NCBI RefSeq assembly: GCF_008973665.1
Contig: NZ_WACP01000010.1
Span: 186,001-250,000 of the forward strand
DNA: 64,000 nucleotides
Origin: Paenibacillus tengchongensis
GTDB lineage: Bacteria; Bacillota; Bacilli; Paenibacillales; Paenibacillaceae
Reading direction: 5' to 3'
The translations under genes were made by a program, and so were the position numbers. This document shows positions 25,801 to 33,987 of this stretch, piece by piece (positions within the stretch are counted from its first letter, which is position 1; each line of letters begins with the position of its first letter). Under the pieces are notes generated by a model. It worked only from the letters and a program-made list of their open reading frames with translations. It was not told the origin of the DNA and ran no database searches.

Positions 25801-26137
25801 CCCCATTCTCTGTAATAAGCGTGCCTCTGAAAGGATGCTCTCCCGTACCAATCGGTACCCATTCTAAGCCCGACAGATCAAGACTTTTAGTTATTTCGAG
25901 AATTTTATCTTCGAGCCCGTCGTCTATTCCTTCGTTGACCAGCTCGGCTACCCCGGCTAGATCCTCCGGGCTGTTAATTTTGAAGGTATTGTAGGTAGAT
26001 TCATACCAACCCGTCTCTGCCAGACTGGCCCATGTCTGCGGTGCTGCCTTGGAGTGAATTCCTCCGGCGACACCCGCAGCGGCAACGACAGCCAGCGCGC
26101 TGAGATACCCTATGATAGCTTTACGCTTTAAAGCCAT
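16811..26137 (-). CDS. Giant GLUG-repeat S-layer-anchored surface protein
   Basis: A 3108-aa secreted repeat protein. The start ATG at 26137 (MALKRK) is chosen because GGGGTGG lies upstream and a hydrophobic signal segment follows; the frame is open further upstream. Residues about 80-2590 are tens of GLUG-like repeats (G-G-I-A-G-x-N-x-G pattern), expected to form a parallel beta-solenoid. Three segments with the pattern AG-A..VN..W-P-I-G..HPF-G mark the starts of large modules (near residues 40, 1260 and 2040). Two chitobiase C-terminal-like domains follow (about 2740-2812 and 2842-2916, each with I-Y-Y-T-x-D-G-S-x-P-T), then an SLH region binding cell-wall polymers. That region starts with half a motif and ends with the complementary half (VPASHWAFKDIMSAVQ). 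Probable adhesin or surface filament; ligand unknown. Confidence 0.85.
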   Translation of the reverse strand: MALKRKAIIGYLSALAVVAAAGVAGGIHSKAAPQTWASLAETGWYESTYNTFKINSPEDLAGVAELVNEGIDDGLEDKILEITKSLDLSGLEWVPIGTGEHPFRGTLITENGAILEISGMNVVQNLSYQGLVGNMEGGTVGGLTFNSGSISVTSVTYDAYAGAAVGKMSGSSIVFDITNNISVSSDSAPYHAYTGGIVGMGEGMISNSFNNGAVTTSGSADAGGIAGYTDSRGMIIKKVGNTGSIQASNGDQVTAGGIVGRNAGTLSMNDEDTPISNSGPVTVNNAATATAGGIIGEIDASVVFSNATSNSGAVTIEAPAAGRSAAGALAGAVGLSTVPDVAITFTNTAPVINNGGTNVYTGGIAGYTQSRFTWVSSYANTVPVTASGTQNIYTGGFVGYAAAGLVLPDAAAAYEQQAGITVNGGSEVYTGGIAGYDAGGSLNQSFFKGSLNVAGAAGVYTGGIAGYELGGTIAAASAGNTEAAPASIVSDGTIGGIAGYLEGTLSNAKVQDLTLQATSENGVIGGIAGSAQGSVSGVTSGNADSEGYATVVFKADGINNVTYGGLIGLNEKPLTLTDGLTTRAAFVTEAGRSGYTIGGTAGKLTADASVGTAEAPVEVQHIEVGLNADDTSFGGAVGNNATVQIHAHTDELNIQAAGASVRAGGVFGENSAAVPHSLAENIAIAADGADNKLGGYAGVNTGTLEDAAVTRLTIAAGGTGTAAGGIAGTSEGTDTRAVITSPELNVVSDETLITVTGADSKAGAVAGYAVNTNITAPEVNAVTPLQAIIDIQAAGVQAGGLAGALKNAEVTGDATTVNLENLYLMVSPAGEDVFAGGLVGYNEESRLERVVGTGINLVLNGPRATSGGIAGYNRGTSSAVITGTYITGLSLKANAGAVSSFIGGIAGINDAQAADPVPNPATAVSTMQNTRTLGTVSAASASSTVGGMVGENRSLIANNSITDKIPVISKGANVVMGGLAGRNTTSGTLYYTYSNANLTIEGAGTLAGGLVGENNGAVKGSYVDIDVTGKATGTAGQPVYLGGLIGRNSGGNIELSYSASNVKADGVYTIVGGLVGEHASGNIKNSYVAKSVSAAKTGSYAGGFIGRITAGKVSNVYSAAEVNAASGSYAGGFAGRYDSSSKDLLYKSYYIKDSSLNINKDLPDFAEGNYRWLNVQVRLSTILSETLKDRNEFPALSGWDFTGAWKYGSLNATYRYPEVNRAANTGGDSGNQVNANINWYMKDQDAITFQITTEAELAGLASIVNGTIAGVDRFDFAGRTIVVQNPIHIQSKQWAPIGSSEEHPFQGIFDGANQLIDGLTVQPAYSYSGLFGVIGEQATVQNINLEPVNVSGSAFTGALAGLSLGQVNDAHLKLLNGAKISGGTVGGFIGKNTGSMTGLKLTLNGGGIETVVNAGIAGGIVGDNTGAVVSSTYSIEAIDGSIGSAAEDAVVGGAVGVQSGDVTGLEVTLGAGYRIAATGAENTVGGIIGRFTSGKASVLSLTFTDGTVEARGLDSTLGGIVGRAEAGTVLSGIEITAPGTGVQLTGNGTVGGAAGIKEGTLGGIMLLAADSGPSSFDIDQVSAAGLNLTSTGDSLNAVVGGLVGKASLAALNAVSYEGAIAAPGETAVAGGIAGAAANSILYDVNALPELQAVAGTGDVVVGGIAGSLSSDHMNQGFDFGKTYPLYNGIYLAHVNGGSIEAAGTDNRMDVYAGGLVGKNTAASIYRSDSAADVHASGGSTVNAGGIAGYSSGIIVDSSAESNLSAGAAAVYNVGGLVGWAQGGQIHHSKSTASGGQSITVGSALTLEDLLPVTHAGGVVGMGDYATITYTRSDIPVKVTDTNQDNTIYAGGFAGLLGENDTRKGSISVSYATGSVTVSGKMGSYAGGFAGSVDNFNISDAYSSGNVANTALDLRTGGFAGSIDRNTEISGSYGLSPVVSATGIKSATRSYAGGFAGYNDGVLQGIYTNVAGIANNAPGADRYTGALVGYNFRDGKILDSEFTGSIEAVEHNVNGTVEAEQVAAAKNPADSGLWNLEYDTTFLDSAFDGIITVNTAQQLRGAAFFYNETGLAYFNLYDRTAAAKPEITSMVLGGDIDLAGQSWVPFTDLTGKLDGNGHTIRGLRLNPQQAQNVGFVAENHGEIANLNFADAVIAGGTNAAVVAGINHSGAMISGVKLSVSVEAGNAAVLGGAAAVNDGTLTGIEAAELDFAASLNLGKAGGIAGVNNGSIALSKAAGSISAVQAAGGIAGENNGTVDQSVFGGSIDGQWAGGIAGINTDTVTASRYTGGTVNGKLAAGGIAGSNAKSVAGSQATGTVTSTEGAAGGIAGENNGLIDQSGFGGTVNGLTAGGIAGTNGDTISGSAYTNGTVNGTQAAGGIAGINSQTVSGSEATGSVTSAAGMAGGIAGENSGAIEHAEYNGNVNGATAGGIAGENSNTIEHSGFSGIAEGQTAGGIAGINTGKLSTVSSAGTIKGAIAAGGIAGDNRSEIAEALSYAEVTAAAAAANAGGIAGVNTGSIADSYNAGRVTAEGTGLAQAGGIAGHAKEGTITAALNTGEVKAGINGVIAPGQAFFGGIAGTKADQAEIKDSIYNAQMLKNKTAYFNASGKAVSGNAGEAAGMSAAELTAGSVPQALNNGQWTAAASFYPGLVAFKDTEPGLLSTAAVILNANDLINRVDNSFGLSVSPGLSWSASANEAAVGNGTGKIHNGAGAKLTVKYGEASRVITVNEPAFKYPETAKAPEIEQLLGTMILKNPVTLTTTEPGGTIYYTLDGSVPTEMSPMYTAPLELVGQTTVKAITIVEGKEYSNVVTGYWTPQGSTGGGGGFVAPPQSEPAITAVAGTVTQIGDSEAPLKVARGSKLKLTAPEGQIIYYTTDGSTPTDKSPAYTGELLITRSMTIKMITSEDDTVITIQYEVENAKYNLKENSAEIKYMTAYPNSLFKPNVTITRFETIHALAPLLDMEEVNLGNLFNDVPAEQEALTAFFASAGIVEGYPDGGFGGEKGLTRAEFSKIVAVMLHLDTQTLGVTKQNDLKGHWSEAYVNALTAAGYIQGFPDGTFKPNAPITRAQAVVLINRIAGTKKLPAAAVRFTDVPASHWAFKDIMSAVQ
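18380..25900 (-). repeat. GLUG-type coding repeat region (about 7.5 kb)
   Basis: The coding strand repeats a degenerate unit of roughly 60-90 bp around GGCGGCATTGCCGG, encoding G-G-I-A-G. The densest part (18,550-19,500) has near-identical copies such as AGGIAGENNG and AGGIAGIN, implying recent duplication. The periodic composition produces long spurious open frames on the opposite strand. Confidence 0.85.
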
Positions 26138-26227
26138 GATGACACCACCCCAGGTAATTTGTAAATCTGTAGAACAGAGTTGCCCGTACCGCCGGTTACA
26201 CAGCGGTACGGGCACATCTGATATTGG

Positions 26228-29200
26228 TTAATCGGTAATCAGCTGATCAAGACGGACAGCAATGGCTGCCGCTTGAACCCGGGTCAGCGGAGCTGCCGGA
26301 TTCACCTTGCCGTTCTCGCCAAGGATGATTCCGTGCTTGATGCTGGCTGCCACGGCTTGACGCGCCCAGGCCGGGATTTGCTTCTGATCGGCGAAGCCGG
26401 CGAGAATTCCTTCCGCTGCGGCGTCCGTCAGCGCATATTCGCTGCTGAGCTGCGCCAGCAGGCGGCCGAGCATCGTCATCGCTTCAATGCGTGTCAGCGT
26501 CGCTTGCGGTGCATATCGTCCGTCTTCCATTCCCGTGACGATACCCAGTCCGGCAGCAATGGATACGCTGAGGTTATACCAGCTTGCATCCGCCACATCC
26601 GTAAATCCGGCCGCTGCCGCGTTCTTGTTCATCAGACCGGCGGTGCGGAGCAGGATTGTCGGATACTCGGCCCGTGTTACTTGGCCGGAAGGATCAAAGA
26701 TACCGGCGGATTTACCAAGCACGAACAGCTTGGCTGATGCTGCATCGATGGCTTCCTGGCCCCAGCCCGCAGGCACATCCTTGAACGATTTATCGTTGCG
26801 GATAAAGTACACTGCGCCTTCTCCGGTCAGCTGCACATTCACCGTTTTGCCGGAAGCATCCAGCTTCCAAGGCACGGTTGTCCAGTGCCCGGCTTCATCC
26901 TTGAGGACGATGGCCGTGATCTGATCCGCCGCAATCGGCGAAGGAATAGCGGCCTTCAGCTTCAGCGCCGGTGACCAGCTGCCTTCCGGCAAATTGCCGG
27001 AGACGCTCACGCCTTGACCGGCTGCCAGAGCGGTGAAGCCCTGCTGGGCGGCAATGCTGTTCATGGCTGCCTGATCACTGCTGCTGTTCAGGCCGATATT
27101 GATCTGGAGCTCACTCTGTACCTGGGACAGGTTCTCCGGTGCAAGCACCAGCGTACCCATTGGTACCTCAAGCGTGAAGTTCTTCTTGGCTGTCTGCAGC
27201 TGTTTAATGACTGCTGCATCCACAGCGATGCTGAATCCTTCTGCTGCTGCATCGGCAGACTGGATGACCAGATCGCTGCCTGCTGCATATTCTTTGTCCG
27301 TAATATGCAGAACGGCAGTGCGGCCGTTCCAGTTAGCTTCTACGTCCTGCCCATTAACGGTGATGGCTGCAGGCTGTCCAGGCTCTTCGGTCGCTGCAGG
27401 CAGTGCACCGCCTCCGCCTCCGCCACCGCCGCCTGTGCCGGCTCCGCTGTCTCCGCCGACCCAAATGTTCGCAGCTACCTGACCGGCACCTGTTGCCAGC
27501 TTAGTAGTGGAGGTACGCTTGGCAACAATGATCGTGTTGCCGATATCGGCGTCGACTATACCGTTCAGCGGCAGCAGTTCCCAGGAACTGATGTCCTCTT
27601 GGAAGGCCGGAAGCTTGGCGCCGGAAGCATACACTTTATAAGCAAGCTGCTGTCCGGTCATGTCACCGTACTCTGTGACCGTTATCTGGGTATTCTGATA
27701 ATCCCCTGTGACAGGCGACGCTGTTACCTTCAGGGCTCCCAGCGCTACCGGTTCAGGAACCTCAACCGTAGTTGCGGTCATGCCTTCCAGGGTGATATCG
27801 TCCGACAGTTTGTACTCCGCCTGGATCAGTCCGGCCCCGACAGAAAGCGCCGAGATGTTGCCGCCTGAACTCAGGCTTACCGCATCTTCACCTGCAGCCA
27901 CTGTATAAGTGACCTTGGCGAGCTGCTCTGCAGTCAGCGGCTCTTCCTTGAATTTCGTTTTGCCGTTCGCATCCTTGCCGTCCGCATACTTGAAGTAAGC
28001 TTTCACGTTGCCGCTCTCGCCCGGTTCAAGCACGTCCGGCCCTTTCACGATCAGTGCCACCGGAGCCTTAAAGCCGTTATTGGTGATATTTACCACGGCG
28101 CTGTTCTCGTTGCCCGCTTCATCGGCAGCCTTCAGCGTCAAGGCGATGGTGGAATCGCCGGAGCTGATCGCAACTGTACCGCTGAACGCGCCGTTATCCT
28201 GCACCTGAATCGGCTCCGATGTTGTCTTACCGTTTACGGTGTACTGCGCACTGAGCAGTGTTCCTGCTGTCGTCGTTCCGGCAACCTGGATCAGCTCTTG
28301 ACCATTCGTCAGCACCGTTCTGTCTCCCGTAACCGGAGAGTCAATGTAGAGTACCGGAGCGATGGTGTCGACGGTCAGATAAAGCATGGTTACCGAGACG
28401 TCCTTGGTCTTCATGTTTCTGGCTTTCAGCTCGATGGCAAACGGTCCGTCCGTCTGGAACTGATCCAGCTTCAGGGTTCCTTTGCTGCCGCCGGCCGTTT
28501 GGTTCGTAAGTGCCACCTTGCCGATCGACTTCTCGGCATAGAAAGCTTCTACTGTTATATCCTTCTGTTCCGAAGAGATGGTCAGCGTCTGCTCGGTCTG
28601 GTTCGTCAACAGGTTAATGTAATTGCCCGTATCCTCTACCTTGCCGGAGGAGCTGATCTTCAGCTTCGGCTTGCTGATCGCCGGAAGCAGTGTCTTCGGA
28701 CTGCTTGCAGCTTCTGCATAGTGATAATTCTGATTCTTGTCGTCAGCTTCGGTAGGTACCGTTGCTGCCGAAACGCCGATGCTGTATTCACGTTTCACTT
28801 CGAGACCGGTATATTTGACCTTCTCGACATCAATGACGGTGCCTTCAAGGCTCTCCGTGTTCACCTCGTCCGAGGTGGACAGAGCTTTCCAGCCGCCGAT
28901 CAGAAGGTTCTCATATTTCCCTGTGCCTGTATTCCAGTAAGGCTGCAGCTCCTCCTCGGTAAACAGAATTTCGCCGAATGGGGCGTATTCTTCCATTCCG
29001 CTCTCGGTCGCTACCTTGGCGTCGATCACATAGCTGTGCTCGTAATCCTCATGACCCGCCTTCTTGGCTCCCGGTTTGAACGAGAGGGCGAACAGCCCGT
29101 TGCCGGCCGGCTCTACCTGCACATCGCTCACCTCTTGCGGAGCAAGCGGATCGATAATTTCGAACTTCTGCGGCGAAGTCTTCGTTCCGAAGGTCGCGCT

Positions 29201-32200
29201 GGACTTCAGCTCTGCACGCAGGTAGTAGTTGCCCTGGCGCAGCAGTCCGCGGATATCCTCCTGGCTGTTCATCAGCGTTACGTTGGTTACATCAATCACC
29301 GTGCTGCCGGTAGTCACACCGCCGCTGACATTACCGTTCTTGTCCACCGGTACGTCCTTGGCGATCAGGAGCCCCGGATCGCCCGGCTCCAGCACTTCCT
29401 CGCCGTCAATAACCGTGGTCTTGGAAGTTACCGCGTCTTCGGCCAGATACAGGTTGACGGTATCGCCTTCCTGCGCATTCGCCACTTTCCAGGAAGCATT
29501 GAACTTGTTGGCATTGGTGCTGTCCTTGGCCAGATTTACTTCATTCAGCTGTGGCAATGTCGGAATGTTGAGCAGTTTCGTTTCCACTGCCGATTCCGCC
29601 GTCAGCTTCCAGATGCCGCCTTTGGAAGCTTGAGCTTCAGGAACAATGACGTATGCTCTGCGGATATCGACTTCGTCGTTCAACTTATCCTTATCCGGAG
29701 AAACATAGCTTGCCGGTACATATTGGGTAAAAGCATTGGCTGTTGGATCGGTATTCGTATTATCGAATTTGATCGGGTAGTTCTTGCCGGCTGCGTCCTG
29801 AAGCGTGAACTTCGGCATGTCCTTGCCGTCGTACTCCACTTCAATGATGGCGTTGCCTGTAGTGCCGCCCATCGGAATCTCATGGATGCGGCCGCCGTTC
29901 TTCACAGTAATGGCGGTTGCGCCGACATTCATGGAGCCGTTCTCCACATACTTCACGCCTTCGGCAACTTCGCGGTAGATGATTTCCTGGTTCTCGTCTT
30001 CCGTTGCTACACGGGAAGTCGCCAGCGTCTCTACGCCTGAGCCGATAACCATGAGGCGCGGTCCCCGCTCCGGATCATCAACAACCAGATGAATCATACC
30101 TTCCGGCAGGTCCTCGGCCGATGTGCCGAATTCAACGCCGCCGTTCCAGTAATACGTGATGCCCAGGGAGATGAGCAGAATGCCGATGCTGCCCCAGACC
30201 TTGTCGTTATTGACGCCGAAGAATACGCTCGACAGCGGCATGCCGCCAACGACCGGCACATCGTTCGGTACCTGTACCTTCGAGCCGATGTAGCCTTCGA
30301 AATCCGTCCGGTTCTTCTCCAGATTCTGGCCGACAAAAATCCCGGCTTTACCGACGATAATATCCCAGCCGCCGATATCGACTTCCGTCGCTACCCGGAC
30401 GAACCAAGGGGTGACCCACTGGGCTTCAAGCAGCGCCAGAGTAAGCATCGGCAGACGGTCGTCCTCCTCAGCATCTGCATCGGCGGAGAAGTCGAGCTTG
30501 CCTTCAATCTTCAGACCGGTACGCTTCACGGTCAGATCCACATCGCCGAAGAAGTAGGCCGGAGCAATACCGAAGCGCATGCCCACACCTGCTTCAACGG
30601 TCAGCGGGAACGGATCTTCGTCCGTGCCGCCGGCGATGGTATCGGCCAGCTCACGCACGGCACCGCGCACAGCGGTCAGATAAGTTGCGCCGGTTACGAG
30701 AATCCCCGGTGAAGGGAGCTCGGCGCCGAAGCCGATGACATCCGGGAGGATGCGGCCGTCAGCCACTTTTTTCAGCGAGAATTCAATTTCCACACCCAGC
30801 ATGTTCTTCAGCTGCGCAGCGAACTGCAGGCCGTATTCATTGCCCTCGCCGGAGCCTTGCACCACATGGTTAATCGTAATCTCGCCGCTTGGCGCATCAG
30901 GACCCTCGTCGTCGGATTTATCCTCCTCCGGTCCGAACAGACCCATGTCTTCGTTCAGATCGAAGCCCAGCGATGCTTCCACGCCATAGAAGCCTTTATT
31001 GTTAAAGATAACGTTCTGGATTTCTGCAGTGACCACCTTCAGCGACAGCGAGCCGCCAAAGGAAATTCCGCCTTCTCTAAGGATGAAATCATTGAAAGAG
31101 AAGCCGAAGCCGTCAATCGCGAAGCTTGGTGCACCAAACAGCGACTGCTTGTTAAAGTACACATCTTCGATCATGACCTGGCGCAGCGGGTTAATCCGGT
31201 CGCCTACACCGCCGATCGCCCACTTCAGACTGCCGTTCAGGCTGTCGTCTTCCGGATTGCCGTCATTCCCTTTCTCTTCTTCTCCCTCTTCTTCTTCCTC
31301 ATCCTCCGGCGTTTCTGCCTTGGGAATGTTATAGTTCTCGTCTCCGAGCGACTTGGCGAAGCCGTTGAAGAAATCGAGTGTCCATTCGCCTTTATGGAAG
31401 ACGAAGCCGCTGCTGGCCACGCTGAGCGTACCGTCGCCCTTCACGAACAGGGTGTCGAGGAACGGCATATCATCCGGCACGTTGGCGTTGAAGATCTCCA
31501 GCTTGCCGCGGACAAATGCCAAATCCTTGCCGGTATAAGCCACGGCATCGTTGATGATGGCCGGCTCCGTCTTCGTATCGACGATAACCTGCTCATCCGC
31601 GCCGCTGCCGACCTGCTTGATCATCCCGCGGACGGTGACCAGAATCTCGCGCTCGTAGTCGGCTTCCTCATCTTCGACTTCCTCCTGGAAGGCTTCGAAG
31701 TCTTCTTCAGAATCAAACAGCTTGTAATTATACAGCGGTGTTTCCTCGAGAGCCTCATCATCCATGAACTCGCTGAGCTCGAAATCCGGATCGACCGCTT
31801 TGCTGGCCATGCCGAACAGCGCTTTGGTCTTCTTGTACTCGGTGACGGCACTCCACAGGAAGTCCCCGTCTTCAAACGGCTCATCCGGGAACAGCGAATT
31901 CAGCTGCTCCAGCAGATCATCGCTGACCGAGGTGCCGTTGGCTACGCCGCTGACATCCACCAGTTCTTTGTAGATGACCATAATTCCGGCTTCACGGATC
32001 CGCGATTCATCGTTATCCGTAACGAGGAAGGTCTGCGGTGTCGACAGGTCGTACATCGCGGCCACTTCTTCATCGCCGCCGGCATCGCCCTTATAGTCGA
32101 TCTCCACCTGGTATTCGCCAAGCGGCAGCTCAGGGCCAAGATCGGCTTCAATGACATTGCCGCCCTCGTCGACCAGGTCGCCGCCGCGGTACGTAATCCG

Positions 32201-33958
32201 CATCGCGCCGGAGAATCCGTCGTCAGTAGGCTGCATGACTACGGCGTCCTGCACATCCACTTTGTAGCGGCTGTCGTCGGCCACATTCTTGAAATACAAA
32301 TCGAAGTTCGGCTGTGTCGTTTCATTGCCTGTATTGTAAGCTTCAAGATTGGACAGGTTGACTGTCACATACTTCACATCCGCGCTGTACAGCTCTTCCG
32401 GCGCAAGCGAGTACGAATATGTCGGTGTCGCTTCGCCAACCGGAGGCAGCAGGATGAAGTTCGATTTGTTCGATTCATACTGCGCCTTGATGCCTTCATC
32501 CTCGATGCCTTGAATCTTGCCCTGCGTCTCCGGACTCCGGGCCGAGAGCATATACTGTCTCGTAGTCGGCCACGGTCTGCCCTTGGCCTGCACCCGGAAC
32601 GTCGCGGTAATGGCGTCGCCCGGCTTGTACTTCGGCTGGATCCCCAGCGCCGCTTCCTCCGGAGTCGCTGATTTCTTGAACTCCAGCAGCTTGCTGCGCG
32701 TGTTCTCCAGCACCGGGTTTCCGCTGGCATCCAGCACATCGTTGCCCTTCTCGTCCTGCTTGACGAAGCTGAGCCCGCTTTCCAGCGTCATTTCCACTTC
32801 GATCTTGGAATGCTCCATATTGTACGCCTGGAGATTCTCGATTTCGGCAGTAATATCGAACACGCCGTTATCTACATATTTGTTCGGAACCGTCTCGCCC
32901 GGCTCAAGCTCGGTGGCCAGCTGCTGCACCGTATCGAGATAGCGGATCGAGAATACCTTGTCCGGAGCAACAATTTCGCCGAGGCCGTATACGGTCTCGA
33001 AGCTCTGGAAGCCGCCTGGAGCGATTTTGTCAGGATTCCAGTAGAAGGCTACGGCGGAGTCCGCCGAACCGAAATCGTTGGTGTCCCGCGTAAAGTCAAG
33101 ATTTGGGTTCACCTTATAATCCCACTTGGTGTTCGCCAGACCGTTCCAGTGACCGACGATCATCTCGTCGACAATGTTGATGTTCTGCTCGGCAAAGTTG
33201 TTGAAGCCGTACGCCACCACATTCGTTGCCTGCGGATTGGTCAGATCGAGCTTGTCGCGCATTACCCAGTAGGCCGGAATTTTAAAATAATTGCGGTCCT
33301 CTTCCGGAATGGCAGCATCGGCTTCCGGGTTATGCACGAGCTTGCGCTCCACCTGCAGCGGCGATTTGTAGGCTGTGCCGATCTGGAACTGTGGACCGTC
33401 ATTGCCGCCGACCATCGTATCCAGCAGAATACGGCTGCCCACCATGACCTGCGCTCCGCTCTTGTTGTTCACTTCATAGCGGATGTTGACGTTGCCGGAG
33501 TTAACGGCATCCTTGCTGTCCGTATAGAGCATCAGAATCTGCTTGATCTCTACGCCCTTGATCTTCCAGACCATCTCCAGCTGCTTCGTGCCGTCCGCAT
33601 TGGTTACCACTTGCGGTGCAGTCGTTTCGGAGTAGTGGCTGTTGTCGAATTTGTACTTGTTGCCGTAAATGTAATCTGTTCCGTCGATCCGGAACGTCGT
33701 AAACGACGTTTCCGGGTCGTCGCCCTGGAACAGCAGATTTACGTTGTCGTCATTCTTGCGGATCGGCTGGCCGTCTACGGTACGAATACCGTAGCGGCCA
33801 GTCTTGTTATCCACTGTTACCTTGATGAAGTCATTCTGGATGGTCGTCGTATCCGGAGCCGTAACGGCATCCGCCAAGGCATGCACACTCTCGGAGGTGG
33901 ACAAGAACACCATGACTATTGTGAGCATCAACGCTGTTGCGCGTTTGACTAGCTTCAC
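26228..33958 (-). CDS. Giant SLH-anchored surface protein of unknown architecture
   Basis: A 2576-aa exported protein. It has a signal peptide (1-28), a beta-rich N-terminal region (about 30-350) with repeated aromatic/asparagine segments, an acidic linker (about 880-905, mostly Glu/Asp), and a stretch (about 910-1300) of alternating hydrophobic strands with glycine (for example GGISFGGSLSLKV, GFYGVEASLGFDL, KVWGSIGILLISLGITYYWN). Fibronectin- or Ig-like modules (about 1450-2150), a poly-Gly linker (about 2170-2180), and three C-terminal SLH motifs with TRAE/TRIE/TRVQ cores follow. No catalytic signature was recognised. The ATG is 29 bp after the upstream giant gene, and the next giant gene follows 90 bp after its stop, indicating one operon. 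The SLH end implies attachment to pyruvylated wall polymer. Confidence 0.83.
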   Translation of the reverse strand: MKLVKRATALMLTIVMVFLSTSESVHALADAVTAPDTTTIQNDFIKVTVDNKTGRYGIRTVDGQPIRKNDDNVNLLFQGDDPETSFTTFRIDGTDYIYGNKYKFDNSHYSETTAPQVVTNADGTKQLEMVWKIKGVEIKQILMLYTDSKDAVNSGNVNIRYEVNNKSGAQVMVGSRILLDTMVGGNDGPQFQIGTAYKSPLQVERKLVHNPEADAAIPEEDRNYFKIPAYWVMRDKLDLTNPQATNVVAYGFNNFAEQNINIVDEMIVGHWNGLANTKWDYKVNPNLDFTRDTNDFGSADSAVAFYWNPDKIAPGGFQSFETVYGLGEIVAPDKVFSIRYLDTVQQLATELEPGETVPNKYVDNGVFDITAEIENLQAYNMEHSKIEVEMTLESGLSFVKQDEKGNDVLDASGNPVLENTRSKLLEFKKSATPEEAALGIQPKYKPGDAITATFRVQAKGRPWPTTRQYMLSARSPETQGKIQGIEDEGIKAQYESNKSNFILLPPVGEATPTYSYSLAPEELYSADVKYVTVNLSNLEAYNTGNETTQPNFDLYFKNVADDSRYKVDVQDAVVMQPTDDGFSGAMRITYRGGDLVDEGGNVIEADLGPELPLGEYQVEIDYKGDAGGDEEVAAMYDLSTPQTFLVTDNDESRIREAGIMVIYKELVDVSGVANGTSVSDDLLEQLNSLFPDEPFEDGDFLWSAVTEYKKTKALFGMASKAVDPDFELSEFMDDEALEETPLYNYKLFDSEEDFEAFQEEVEDEEADYEREILVTVRGMIKQVGSGADEQVIVDTKTEPAIINDAVAYTGKDLAFVRGKLEIFNANVPDDMPFLDTLFVKGDGTLSVASSGFVFHKGEWTLDFFNGFAKSLGDENYNIPKAETPEDEEEEEGEEEKGNDGNPEDDSLNGSLKWAIGGVGDRINPLRQVMIEDVYFNKQSLFGAPSFAIDGFGFSFNDFILREGGISFGGSLSLKVVTAEIQNVIFNNKGFYGVEASLGFDLNEDMGLFGPEEDKSDDEGPDAPSGEITINHVVQGSGEGNEYGLQFAAQLKNMLGVEIEFSLKKVADGRILPDVIGFGAELPSPGILVTGATYLTAVRGAVRELADTIAGGTDEDPFPLTVEAGVGMRFGIAPAYFFGDVDLTVKRTGLKIEGKLDFSADADAEEDDRLPMLTLALLEAQWVTPWFVRVATEVDIGGWDIIVGKAGIFVGQNLEKNRTDFEGYIGSKVQVPNDVPVVGGMPLSSVFFGVNNDKVWGSIGILLISLGITYYWNGGVEFGTSAEDLPEGMIHLVVDDPERGPRLMVIGSGVETLATSRVATEDENQEIIYREVAEGVKYVENGSMNVGATAITVKNGGRIHEIPMGGTTGNAIIEVEYDGKDMPKFTLQDAAGKNYPIKFDNTNTDPTANAFTQYVPASYVSPDKDKLNDEVDIRRAYVIVPEAQASKGGIWKLTAESAVETKLLNIPTLPQLNEVNLAKDSTNANKFNASWKVANAQEGDTVNLYLAEDAVTSKTTVIDGEEVLEPGDPGLLIAKDVPVDKNGNVSGGVTTGSTVIDVTNVTLMNSQEDIRGLLRQGNYYLRAELKSSATFGTKTSPQKFEIIDPLAPQEVSDVQVEPAGNGLFALSFKPGAKKAGHEDYEHSYVIDAKVATESGMEEYAPFGEILFTEEELQPYWNTGTGKYENLLIGGWKALSTSDEVNTESLEGTVIDVEKVKYTGLEVKREYSIGVSAATVPTEADDKNQNYHYAEAASSPKTLLPAISKPKLKISSSGKVEDTGNYINLLTNQTEQTLTISSEQKDITVEAFYAEKSIGKVALTNQTAGGSKGTLKLDQFQTDGPFAIELKARNMKTKDVSVTMLYLTVDTIAPVLYIDSPVTGDRTVLTNGQELIQVAGTTTAGTLLSAQYTVNGKTTSEPIQVQDNGAFSGTVAISSGDSTIALTLKAADEAGNENSAVVNITNNGFKAPVALIVKGPDVLEPGESGNVKAYFKYADGKDANGKTKFKEEPLTAEQLAKVTYTVAAGEDAVSLSSGGNISALSVGAGLIQAEYKLSDDITLEGMTATTVEVPEPVALGALKVTASPVTGDYQNTQITVTEYGDMTGQQLAYKVYASGAKLPAFQEDISSWELLPLNGIVDADIGNTIIVAKRTSTTKLATGAGQVAANIWVGGDSGAGTGGGGGGGGGALPAATEEPGQPAAITVNGQDVEANWNGRTAVLHITDKEYAAGSDLVIQSADAAAEGFSIAVDAAVIKQLQTAKKNFTLEVPMGTLVLAPENLSQVQSELQINIGLNSSSDQAAMNSIAAQQGFTALAAGQGVSVSGNLPEGSWSPALKLKAAIPSPIAADQITAIVLKDEAGHWTTVPWKLDASGKTVNVQLTGEGAVYFIRNDKSFKDVPAGWGQEAIDAASAKLFVLGKSAGIFDPSGQVTRAEYPTILLRTAGLMNKNAAAAGFTDVADASWYNLSVSIAAGLGIVTGMEDGRYAPQATLTRIEAMTMLGRLLAQLSSEYALTDAAAEGILAGFADQKQIPAWARQAVAASIKHGIILGENGKVNPAAPLTRVQAAAIAVRLDQLITD

Positions 33959-33987
33959 CGTGAGTTCCCCCTGTTCATCTCGTTTCT

